Shown in pieces: positions 33,724 to 43,143 of a stretch of DNA of 64,000 bases. Made by a program: the position numbers and the translations under genes. Positions within the stretch are counted from its first letter, which is position 1. Each line of letters starts with the position of its first letter. The notes under the pieces are model-generated. The model had not been told where the DNA came from and did no database searches. It was given only the letters and a program-made list of their open reading frames with translations. This stretch comes from Catenaria anguillulae PL171 (taxonomy: Eukaryota; Blastocladiomycota; Blastocladiomycetes; Blastocladiales; Catenariaceae): NCBI GenBank assembly GCA_002102555.1, contig MCFL01000001.1:1116001-1180000 (forward strand), read 5' to 3'.

Positions 33724-35804
33724 TCGTGTTGCCTGAGCGTGTAAGTGTACCTGTTTGTCTGTTCTGCTACCTCTTTTCCGCAGCCGACCGATATGTTGAT
33801 TCGTCTGTCCCATCTTCCTGTGGCTTGTTGGCATCGTATATTCCTTTTGTCTGCTTTTGCCCATATCTGTGCTTACTGGCCTTCAGTTTTGGCCGGCCCG
33901 CCCTTGCACGTCATGTTTTCTGGTGTCTTTCTTTGCTGTTTTGTTTCGATGGTATTTCGTTTCGCTCTCATACAAACTGAAGTACAAACGGATGATCTAT
34001 TCACCGCAGGCGGACTCGTTGTCGCCAACCACACTCAATTATAAACGGGTTATGGCCGGAATTCTCGATGTCGAATTGACAGACAAGTGCGAATGAGATC
34101 ACCCCCGTCACTACCGATCCCTTGGCTGGACTTGTACAACAGACATGACGCATGACGCTTGCTATCCAAGGGCATCTTCGAGCACGACCACTTGGCCGAC
34201 AAGAATGTTCTTTACTGTGTTGATGGTGGCGTGTCTGGTTTCTGTTCGCGGCCATCAGTCACTCCATACCAGTACCATGACACAACCAGCCATTCTTGGG
34301 AAGCTGGGCGTCACAGTCGGCGAATAGCCTCCAAATCACCTCGCTCAAGCGCACAAGATCAACGACTCTCGTCAGCACAACTCGGCGCATTCGATTTCGG
34401 TGCCGTCTTCCGTAGTTTATCCACCACCTCGTGCCTTGTGCCAAAGGAACGGCTAGTGACCGATGCCGATGGGTAAGGCTGGAGGCCGCTGGTCGAGTAT
34501 GTTTTTCCATGCCTTCGTTGAGGTACTGCATTGGACCAATCGCTTCATGTCCGCCGCTAACGATCCAGCCCTTGCACAGGCTCTCTCCCTGTCAGCAGTG
34601 CCACAGGTCGTCCGCTGTAGCCCAATCATCAACCGATCTTGCCGCCGTCAACATCACATACATAGTGGCCAACCGCGTCAGGCGTCTCGGCCAAGGCTGG
34701 CGGTTACCATGCCGAATTCGGGCGGTTCCTGCTACTCTGAGCCAACGATCTACGGCACGAACCCAAGAGCCCTCTTTTCCACCTGCTTCGTCCCCGGCTC
34801 GGCCCTCTCCAGCAGAAGACGGCGTGATCGCGCGCCGCTTGGTTTGATGCCGCCGCCCCATCCCGGGCGCTTATTGAAAGTGAGGCGACCAGTGCGCGAA
34901 CGTTTCGCCTCCAAGTCGTTGCCTGGGCAACGGCCAGGACCTTTCTGCCAGTTCCAATACGAGTTCCAGCGCAACGATCAATTGCAGAGCGATTGCGCTC
35001 AAGGAGAAGCGCAGCGGTCCGCCTTTTCGCTCCTCTTTTCACTCGTACTCGCTGTCAACTCGTCCTTGCGGGGCCTCGACTCGCCCACACCATTTCCAAC
35101 ACAATCATTCTCAACATGGTGCAAGCCGCATTTGTCAACCCGGGATGCGTGTGAGCGTTCGTGAACTGCAATGGCTGTTTCCAAGTATACTACTGTCCTC
35201 GTCCGCATCGCTGCGCTTCCCGAGCAGAGGCGGACGGGGGCTTTGTGACCGATGCGCACCCGTTTTCCGCAGTCATGCCTGACACGGGACTCGGTCGTCA
35301 TTTCGCATCGCTTGGGCACAAATCGCTCCACGGCCGCCTATTGCAACCTTGGCGAGACTCACAACCCTCACATGTACCGACCGGATTGCAACGCTGCTCC
35401 CGACAACCACAGTAAACGCTCAATGTACCTTGCGTGTCACTGCCCGACAGCGTGCAAAACGCCCTACTTGCTCAAGATCGGGCTTGCAGCGTTACGCACT
35501 CTATCACTGTCCAACGGATGTACGTTTCTTTCAACCACAGGACGGGTGCCAGGGAAGAATACCTGCTAACAGTCTTCAACAGTTATGCCCACAGGCCCAC
35601 GCAGTTGCAACTCCCCTCAGTGGTCAAGTTGAGCCATGTGGCCGCCCAAGCACCCACGGGTTGAAGGCTGTCGCGAGCTGAGTACCCAAGAGAAAGTTTT
35701 GATTGATTCTGCAAATCTCACAAGATTGCGGGTGTGCACTGCCAGCACAGCACCAACTGAGCTGCACAAATGGTCATTGACATTCTCCACTGTCTTGTAC
35801 TGGG
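33724..35804. other. Gene-poor stretch with fragmentary open frames
   Basis: No gene could be modelled. The longest plus frame (34463-35164) has no recognisable domain. Short patches look protein-like in different frames: NCNGCFQVYYCP near 35165 recalls half a MYND zinc finger, and GAREEYLLTVFNSYAHRP near 35545 looks like a beta-rich domain end. Together with the adjacent hAT relic this reads as decayed or transposon-derived DNA, or a multi-exon gene I cannot resolve. Confidence 0.35.
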
Positions 35805-35879
35805 GTATGTGATCAAACTTGCACTGGTTTTCTGTCGGCATCAGTCTGACTCTGACTAACACATGACTTGCATTGCCAG

Positions 35880-36150
35880 CTGAGGAAACTCCTGTCAGCT
35901 CTCTACTACAGCCCAACCATCCGAACATCACTTGAAAAGGCATGCAAGGCAGCAGGTATTCCATACAAGGTCCCTCGACATGATGTCCGGACATGTTGGA
36001 ACAGCACATCGGAAACACTCCAACGACTCCTTGACTTTTAGCCAGCCATCCTTCTCGCATTTGCTCAAATTAACGATGAATGCCCCCAGGTTACTTGAAA
36101 AGCACCATTGGGAGTACATGGGTCATGTCCTTCATTTGCTTCATGTCCAG
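35880..36150 (+). pseudogene. hAT-family transposase relic
   Basis: The frame from 35880 reads LRKLLSALYYSPTIRTSLEK, then KAAGIPYKVPRHDVRTCWNS and TSETLQRLLDF before a TAG at 36040. The block DVRTxWNST is the hallmark of the hAT transposase core (normally DVRTRWNST), preceded by the usual GIPxKxPxxD. After the stop a further similar piece, LEKHHWEYMGHVLHLLH, appears in another frame. A plausible intron precedes it (35805-35879, donor GTATGT, branch CTGACTAAC). No terminal inverted repeats were located, so this is annotated as a broken copy. Confidence 0.65.
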
Positions 36151-36671
36151 TTAGTCGTTCTTTTAATAAAAGAATTCGTCGAACTGCTTTGCCCTTTCTG
36201 GGCGTGTGCACGCAGTTCGCTGCTGCTGCTGGTGTTGACACTTGGACTTTGCCGTGGGTTTTTGCCATGCGATGAGCATCCACACCGGGGATGGATCTGG
36301 ACATGCAGACAAAGAAGGTAATGCAATCAAGCAAGGCGTCTCACACACGCACCATGGTTTGGGCCCGACTTGGACTTGGAGTCGACTGTGCTGTGTCGGC
36401 TTTGCTCAAGCCTGTGGATGGGTCGTTTCCGTTGGACCCATGGTGAGCCCAGTATCTGGCCGCCAGGCGCTGACAAGAAAAACATTGGAACGGTCCCAAA
36501 AGTCATTGGCGCCTACCAAGACGATGTCGAAGGAGTATTGGATGGGCTGGCGGGGCAAACCGAGCAGCAAGAACTTGGATTGCGGGCGGCCATTGTCGCG
36601 AACGTTTGTGTGCGTGATTCAGCATTGAAAGTGGATAAATATGTAGGTAGGTGTAAGAGTACATGAAATAG
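36151..36671. other. Short open frames, unassigned
   Basis: A plus frame ending at 36666 (VPKVIGAYQDDVEGVLDGLA onward, to DKYVGRCKST) looks protein-like but is short, and no start or partner exon could be defined. Confidence 0.3.
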
Positions 36672-37764
36672 TCAACGAATTAACTGTGATAAGGGGAAAC
36701 GAATGCAAAACGGGTGGAAGTAAGGTGTGAAGAAATAACGGAGGAGATTAAGACAAGAAACAATTACAAACTCGCGGGAATCAATGACAGGGCAGGACAG
36801 GACTAGTAGTTGCGATGTTAAGGAAGAAAAACAAAGTGCGTGGGAAACGATTGAAAGAATCAGGTCATTCAGTGGCTGACACGACCACGCTCCGAGCACC
36901 CATCTGTGGCTCCGTTGCACAACTTGGCGCGGGCGTGAAGAATGTCGGGGCCGCTCAACTTGGCCAATCCAATGTGGAAACGTCTCGACAATGGTGCACA
37001 CGACACCGGGGCACGAAAGGGTGTATTCGCGCGAGAGATTGTCGGGCGCTGGAAGTTTGGTGACTCTGAGCAGTTGGAAGGTGGGAAGCACGCCAATGTG
37101 ACTGTATGATACAAAACAGGTGCGTGAAGAGGGGTCAGCAGAAAGAACAAGAAGCAAGGATAACGTGTGAGAGGCGGCATACCGGAAGAATTGGCCGAGG
37201 CCGATGGATTTGGTAATGAGCAGGTCATAGAAGGCTGGATCGGAAATCTCGAGCGAAGACGTTGCAACGCAAAGAACCTGGGAAACAGAAGCGAATAAGT
37301 CCCATGGCAACAGACCTCAAATGGATCAAGATAAAAAACATACCTCACCAAGACACACGAGGTGAATCTCGCGATCAACGGTCCAGACGCATTCGCGATC
37401 CAGCCGAGGGGTGGCCACATTCTTGACCATCTTGATGTCGATGGGTGCGTTGTAAAACCCACTGTGAACGCATGCACACATCAATAAACGGCAAGACATA
37501 CTGATTGGGGAACGGCGCAAAAAAAAAAGAAAGCGCAACGAACCTCAGTACACGTTGAAGTGATCCATTGGACGACAGCATGACTCGCTCCATTGGTGTC
37601 AGGCCAAGGGCCCCGTCAAAGCACAGGTCGACCCGCGACGGGGTCACAGATTCGGAATAGAACGGCTGCATGGCAGTGTACGTGGTAGGCTTGACATGCA
37701 TTTGGTCGGAAAGCGTCAGGGAGACTGAAGAATCAGATTGGCGGGAGGAAACGATGGGAGGCAT
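36672..37764 (-). CDS. Chorismate-lyase-like (UbiC/UTRA fold) protein
   Basis: Proposed exons: 37764-37544, 37461-37344, 37277-37183 and 37101-36672 (introns 82, 66 and 81 nt), about 287 aa; the start is uncertain (the frame stays open upstream to about 38060 with no ATG), and the last exon may end earlier through an unseen intron. The spliced core shows the three chorismate lyase hallmarks in order: REIHLVCLGEVLCVATSSL (UbiC: REV.L...G.P...A.S), SIGLGQFFR (UbiC: LG..LF) and VVCTIVETFP (UbiC: LLTELFLP, with its active-site Glu). The head, MLSSNGSLQRVLSGFY, fits the Rv2949c-like branch. A role in making 4-hydroxybenzoate is inference; UTRA-fold ligand-binding proteins are the main alternative. 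Confidence 0.6.
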
Positions 37765-39002
37765 TTGCGTTGCGAAGGACGATGACGGAAACTTGGAAGC
37801 TTGCGAAGTTGGTATAGCGTTTGCGAACAGTACGGATACAGTCGGGTCGAGGAACAGGTCGTGTGGGGAAGAGAGGCGACCCCGAGGTATTTGAGTGCGA
37901 CCTGGAATAGTCGCCCACGGCCAAGCGAATTTAGATGAGAACGGGAGAAACGGGCACGTGGTACCCAGCAACGAAAGTGGTCGGATTGAAATTAAGCTGA
38001 GACTAGGGAGGCGAAACAATCGATCCCCACTGCGGCCAGAGGCGAGGTCAGGCGACTAGAAGTGGTTGGTGCCGATTGGAAGTAGTGACGTTGATGTACT
38101 GCTTGGAATGAGCCAGGACTCGGCCATAATTGACGTTGAAAGGCAAGACGGGCGAGGCTTTTGGAGGATGACCAAGAGGCGGTTTGAAGGAACGGGAACT
38201 GGTGACCACAAGTAATCAGTCGTTCTTGGTGGCTACTCGTGCCTATTGGTGGCGACGCTCCCGGGCGAAAGGACGAAATTGATCAATGGGCACGGGGCGG
38301 GTAATTTGGGCAATAACACTCATGCGGTTTGGCCGGGAGGCGAGATTGTTGAGTCGAAAATGCACATGGATTTCGGAATACAACGGAATGGGAATGGTGA
38401 GCTGGGACTTGGGCCGGATCCAGGCAGGAGGTACGAATGAGTAGAATGGGTGGTGACACAGCCTCGACTCTCCCTAGAAGGAAAAATGCATTGCGCCGTC
38501 TGCGTGTATGTTGCTTTCCTTGTCGTTTTTTGCTTGTGAGTAACCCTCCTCTCTCCATACATATAAAGGCCGTCCGCTGGAAATCGGGAAGAATTAGGAC
38601 CATTTCCCATCGAAGATGGTCCGTCGATGCGCCTTTCTTCGCTTGAATTAATTTCTCGAGCACATGTCCAAGTACATACTTGTACACACTTTCCTTCACT
38701 TTCCGTCCATGCAATGCAATTCCCATGAGTGTGACAAGGACTTGCTGCATTGCCGCCTGAATTCATTCTCTCGCCTTTACTGGGTCTCCGCTTGCGTCCT
38801 GGCCACAGCATCACTTTGCTCGCTTCCAACCTCAAGCCAACTTCATCGCCCATCCATCCGCCTCGGCTCATTGAGCAGTTAGCAGTTGACACGCTCTCAA
38901 CTCCCCATCGTCCCACGTCAAACAACGCACTCTAAACATCCCTCCATCTCCCATCCTGCTGTTCAAGCACCGTTCGCAACACCCCATTCCACCTCCGCTA
39001 CC
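37765..39002. promoter_or_regulatory. Divergent region between chorismate-lyase-like gene and BET1
   Basis: The first 300 bp or so may encode an N-terminal extension of the minus-strand gene (open frame, presequence-like composition). The rest holds both promoters. No discrete element recognised. Confidence 0.35.
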
Positions 39003-39416
39003 ATGAACTTTCCACCAAGCTCCTCTCCGGGCGTCACCAACCGCAAACCGGCCCACCCTTACGCCCCTCTCCCCGGCCCTTCCTCCTCCTCCGCCTACCC
39101 GAATGGCGCTGGCGGCGGCGCTGCTGGGGCCGCATACACCCTCGAGCGCCAAAATGACGAGCACGTTGACCGGCTACACGAAAAGGCCGCCATGCTCAAG
39201 CACCTGACGCTCAACTTGGGCGTCGAGATTGACGAGTCAAACAAGTTTCTGGATACCATGAGCACATCGTTTGTACAGACCGAGGGATTGCTCGGGTCAG
39301 CAAGTCGAAAGCTCAAGGACCTTTCGCGGTCGGGCGGCGCAAACTTGTGGTGTTACATGACGCTCTTCATCTTTTGCGTGTTTTTGTTTGTGTACTTTGC
39401 GCTGTGGCGCAAGTGA
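39003..39416 (+). CDS. BET1: BET1-type Qc-SNARE
   Basis: 137 aa, single exon, ATG in CTACCATGAAC. SNARE of ER-Golgi transport. After a Pro/Ser/Ala-rich N terminus of about 45 residues the Qc-SNARE motif runs through LERQNDEHVDRLHEKAAMLK, then HLTLNLGVEIDESNKFLDTM and GLLGSASRKLKDLS. A single C-terminal anchor, LWCYMTLFIFCVFLFVYFAL, ends in WRK. Length and layout match BET1. The third traffic gene of the window after COG4 and coatomer gamma. Confidence 0.93.
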   Translation: MNFPPSSSPGVTNRKPAHPYAPLPGPSSSSAYPNGAGGGAAGAAYTLERQNDEHVDRLHEKAAMLKHLTLNLGVEIDESNKFLDTMSTSFVQTEGLLGSASRKLKDLSRSGGANLWCYMTLFIFCVFLFVYFALWRK

Positions 39417-40021
39417 GGTTACTGCCGTCATCGTATCGCCGATCGGTATTGCCGGTTCGTGCCAGTGGAGTCGTCTGTCGTACCGGATATGGACGTTCGA
39501 ACTGGTTAGTTTGGCACCGTGTCGCCCATCTTGTAAGTATTCATCCATCCCTTTCGTTGGCGATTGGCGGTCGGCTACTTTTTCAAGTCTCCGCTCTGTC
39601 CTTTTCTCCAATCTTCTTGTTGATAAACTTGAGTGCTCCATTTGCTCGTCATGAAGTTTTTTTACCCTTCATCGGTTGTGCGCACTCTTCTGTGTAGGAT
39701 TTATCTGGCCGCAAGTCAGCAACTTGGTCCGGGTGACACACACTTCTTTCCTGTCGCACGTGCCAACCAGCTGCATTCGACTTGGATTGAAACGAAACGC
39801 GCCGCCTCCAGGCAATCTGAAGCGCGGCAACATCCGCCTCTTGCGTTTTACCTCTGTCATAAGTTTCCATTTAGCCTTGAACCATCGCCTTCCCAGCGAC
39901 TGGATGGGCCGGATTTAATATCGCGGTTCAGCGCCTTTCCTGCAGGTCTTGACCTCCGCGGTAGGTATCATACACACATGACAACAGGCAAAGCACACAA
40001 CGTGAAAATGAATGAAACACC
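39417..40021. other. Intergenic, nothing recognised
   Basis: 3' flank of BET1 and promoter of the next gene; no feature stands out. Confidence 0.35.
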
Positions 40022-41137
40022 ATGATCCGCGAGACGAGCAATAACACAATGTCAATACCGATTCCCACCCATTCCAACACAGAAGCTCCGCCAAGGCCAT
40101 GCCATCACGCCCATCCCGCGGAGACGACTGCCCATCACCTCCTCCATCACCACTCACATCTTCTCCTCGCTATCCTCTCCTTGGTCCAGAGGCCTTCCTC
40201 ATCGCTCGTTGCTTCCACATGCGCCATCGGCCACCTTGTCCTCAACCCGCCTAACGCACACCACGTCCATCGACTTTGCATCGCCTGGGCCAACCGCCTG
40301 CTCTTCTACACGCCCTCACCGCCCGATCTGCTTTCCGAATGCACACAACTCAACGACATGTACCCTCATGCGGCACACATTATCTCGCCGCTTGCCCTGT
40401 CCATGCTTGCCCTCCTGCCAACAAGCACATTGCCCAGCGTGTACCAGTCGGCAAGCAACCAGCAAGGCTTCGCCAGCGCAGGCATTCCCGTATCCTATAC
40501 CCAATCTCCATCATCAAGTGTCCTCGTCCAACCGTTTTTTATCCACTGGCTCCTGACCACGGGCCCGTTCCGCTCACGAGCACACATCCTCGCGCATACC
40601 CGCGGCGGCGCCTGGGGTCCGCCTACACACTTTGCCCTGCATGACTCGCGCACGTGGACCTTTGCCCCCGACGCGTTCCTGCTCTTGAGCTACTACGTGC
40701 GGCTGGGCCACGCCAAGCTCGTATACGTGCAGTTGCATCACATGCTGCGCATTGACCCCTTATTGGCACATGTGCGTGCGCCCGTGTCCGTGTGGGCACA
40801 AGCGTCACTTGACTTGCGGCTCGCGTCTTGGTTGGCCGTGGACGCTTTGGTCGTGCACGCGGGCAATCCCCAGGTATGCGTGCACGAGTGGGTGGCGTAT
40901 GTGGCGGCGGGGGACGTCGCAGTGCATGTGCTGGAGGCAGTTGAGCAAGGGGTTGGGGAGCGGGTGCAGGTGAGCCGGTGGCCCGAGGCTTTGGTAGGAG
41001 CGTTGGTCGGGAGGTTGGCAAGGGTCAGGGTAGAGGCCAAGGATGATAACGAGATGAGGGAGCGGTTGGCGGCAACGGTCGAGTGGCTCAAGGCCAGAGG
41101 GGTGAGAGTGGTATTGAGTGGGGAACACGTTGGGTAA
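40022..41137 (+). CDS. Lineage-specific family protein, 371 aa
   Basis: Single exon, ATG at 40022, with a second in-frame ATG ten codons on (MSIPIPTHSN), which may be the true start. No known domain. It matches the 783-aa protein at 652-3067: FFIHWLLTTGPFR versus LINWLFAGPFR, TWTFAPDAFLLLSYYVRLGH versus SWMLVPDGFQLVAYFIRAGQ, then a shared MLRIDPLLAH/LLGILPNLAT segment, and VEWLKARGVRV versus MHWLTDHGF. It is about half the length, lacking the long N-terminal part and the second exon. The His-rich N terminus (HAHPAETTAHHLLHHHSHLL) is specific to this copy. Confidence 0.65.
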   Translation: MIRETSNNTMSIPIPTHSNTEAPPRPCHHAHPAETTAHHLLHHHSHLLLAILSLVQRPSSSLVASTCAIGHLVLNPPNAHHVHRLCIAWANRLLFYTPSPPDLLSECTQLNDMYPHAAHIISPLALSMLALLPTSTLPSVYQSASNQQGFASAGIPVSYTQSPSSSVLVQPFFIHWLLTTGPFRSRAHILAHTRGGAWGPPTHFALHDSRTWTFAPDAFLLLSYYVRLGHAKLVYVQLHHMLRIDPLLAHVRAPVSVWAQASLDLRLASWLAVDALVVHAGNPQVCVHEWVAYVAAGDVAVHVLEAVEQGVGERVQVSRWPEALVGALVGRLARVRVEAKDDNEMRERLAATVEWLKARGVRVVLSGEHVG

Positions 41138-41314
41138 CAATGGATGCTCTCTTGACTTGCAAGTGCTGGCGGTGGAGGGCATTTACATGTATATTGAGCG
41201 TAGGAGCGAAAACAACAAGAAATGGCTCAAAACTCGAGCGAGCTCTCGTTCGCCACTGTTGGTCAAGTGCGCAAAAACTGTGAGCTGATCATGGCCAAGT
41301 GAATTGAATACCCG

Positions 41315-42906
41315 TCAAAGAGACAGCGTACATCGTGCTTGCCGACGAATCTCGGCCTCGAGCCCGCCAACAAATGCCCGGAAATGCTCCATGTACGGCT
41401 TGAGACTCGTCTTTGCCCAATCTGCGGACACATGTTCACGTACACTCTTGTCAGATTCTTCCGAGGATCCCCAACACCACAGCGGGCAACCGTACCGGGC
41501 ACGTCACTCTCGAGCTCCATGCTCTCGTCCAACTCCCTGACCAAATCGACGACGGTGGGCACCGAAGTCGGATCAAACTCTTCGCACGTGTCTGGGTCAA
41601 TGGGAACACACACCTTGCCCGTCTTTGGGTGCACGCAAAATGGCGACTTGAGCAAGTGGTTAATGTGCGTTGACACATTGGCGTCGAGACGCGGGTACAT
41701 GTACTGAAACATGAGGTCGCGGGCAAGGTCGCGTGGCATGGTGGTGCGGGCAGACGAGGTTGCGGATGTCCCGCCTCCGACCGACTTGCGCGACGACGAC
41801 TTGGCTTCGGCAGAGATCATGGACGTAAACGTGTGCCACTTGGCTTTGGCCATGCGGCACGTGTCGCCCTGATTGTCGCCTTCCTCGTCTTCGTACTCAT
41901 CATCCGATGACGTTGGATCCTGCGGCACAGGGACCCCGTCGCGCTCAATTTTGTCCCACGCCGCACGAATCTTGGTCGCAACCGCCACATCTGGTACGGC
42001 CGCCAACACCTTTTCCCTGGCCGCGGTCACGGCCAAAATCTGCTGATTGACTAGCACCGTCTTGACAAACGCGGGCTGAATCACGGTGTCAAATGCCCTT
42101 TGCAGCGTCGGATGCAACACAGCCGGTAAATGGACCTTCTTACCGCCCGGCCCCTCTTGTCCCTTGACCACGTCCAAATACTTGACGAGCGCAGCCCTTG
42201 CCTCGTTGGTCAACTTCCTCGCCGCCTCGTCACACACCCACCCGTGAATGCCTCGCCTGCCCGAAAACACCCACAAGATGTGCTTGAACCCGAAATCGTC
42301 GCGCAAGGCGGCATCCAGGACCCGCTGCGCGGCGGCCATGAGCGGCCAGCACTTGCGGCACACGGCGCCACCCGTGCAGCATGTGCGCAGGTCGTCGTAG
42401 TCGGTCATGTCGATATCAACCACCAGTTCCTTTTGGTGCGGCTGGAAGGCCGCGGGGGCAATGGATTTTTTCAGTTTGGGCGCAACATTGTACACGGCAC
42501 CAATGTCAATTTTCACGGGTTGTAGGCGGAGCAGCTCGGTCTTGAAGGTGTCGATCGAGTCGAAGGATTGGAAGCGGATGTAAATGTCGTTTTTCAGGGT
42601 GAAGGAGAACTCGCGGCGGGCCAGATACGAGTCAGAAGCGGACGAGGACGAGGACGAGGACGTGGTGGGTCCCGACCCGTACGACAGCCAGCGCGCGTAC
42701 TCCTTGAAGGGGAAGAAGCGGCGGTAAAACGTGTCGAGCAATTCCATGGATTCGGCGGCGACATCGACATTGGCTGCCGCAGACGTGGGTTGAGCAGGGG
42801 TGGTGATCGTGGTGTCCGAGGGGCGGTCAATGTCCATGGCGTCGATGGCATCTATGGCAGCCATGGGCGAGGCCGAGGCCGAGGCAGAAGAGGCGGCAAC
42901 GGTCAT
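41315..42906 (-). CDS. PRI1: DNA primase small (catalytic) subunit
   Basis: Makes the RNA primers for DNA replication within the polymerase alpha-primase complex. Exons 42906-41478 and 41421-41315, 511 aa. The 56-nt intron (donor GTGTTG, branch ATCTGAC, acceptor CCGCAG) restores the conserved tail WAKTSLKPYMEHFRAF. Motifs: YRRFFPFKEYARWLSYG, REFSFTLKNDIYIRFQSF, ELVVDIDMTDYDDLRTCC (catalytic Asp residues, followed by the zinc Cys pattern CCTGGAVCRKC) and HILWVFSGRRGIHGWVCDE. An N-terminal Ala/Ser stretch and an acidic loop (SSDDEYEDEEGDN) make it longer than the roughly 420-aa human protein. Divergent from RRP45 with only 237 bp between ATGs. Confidence 0.94.
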
Positions 42907-43052
42907 TTTGGATTCATGCGATGATGTAGACTACTCGGATTGTGGATTGTGTCCAATGTGTGTCATGTCGTGTGAGGTGAGATGTGGACTGAAGTGAAGC
43001 AGAACTGAGAAGCAGAGAGCGTGAGACAAGACTGGGCCTCCGATCCATCCCG

Positions 43053-43073
43053 TCCCATCCCATCCCATCCCAT
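43053..43073. repeat. (CCCAT)n tandem tract
   Basis: About four perfect CCCAT units in the shared promoter. Confidence 0.85.
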
Positions 43074-43112
43074 CTTCGCAAAATGCTCTTCGAATTCGAA
43101 ATCCGCTTCGGC

Positions 43113-43119
43113 TATATAT
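43113..43119 (+). promoter_or_regulatory. TATA-like box of RRP45
   Basis: TATATAT lies 31 bp before the first ATG (43144). With a usual TATA-to-start spacing transcription would begin at or after that ATG, which favours the next in-frame ATG at 43162 as the real start. Inference from spacing only. Confidence 0.4.
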
Positions 43120-43143
43120 CCATGCATCACCCATGCACTATCC

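Larger units (their letters stand above)
42907..43143. promoter_or_regulatory. Compact bidirectional promoter, PRI1 / RRP45
   Basis: 237 bp serve two divergent housekeeping genes. It contains a CCCAT tandem tract and a TATA-like box close to the RRP45 start. Confidence 0.6.

Noticed and set aside
35165-35260. MYND zinc finger gene
   Set aside because: Only one half of the Cys pattern is present, the spacing to the last Cys is wrong, and no SET domain or continuous frame accompanies it.
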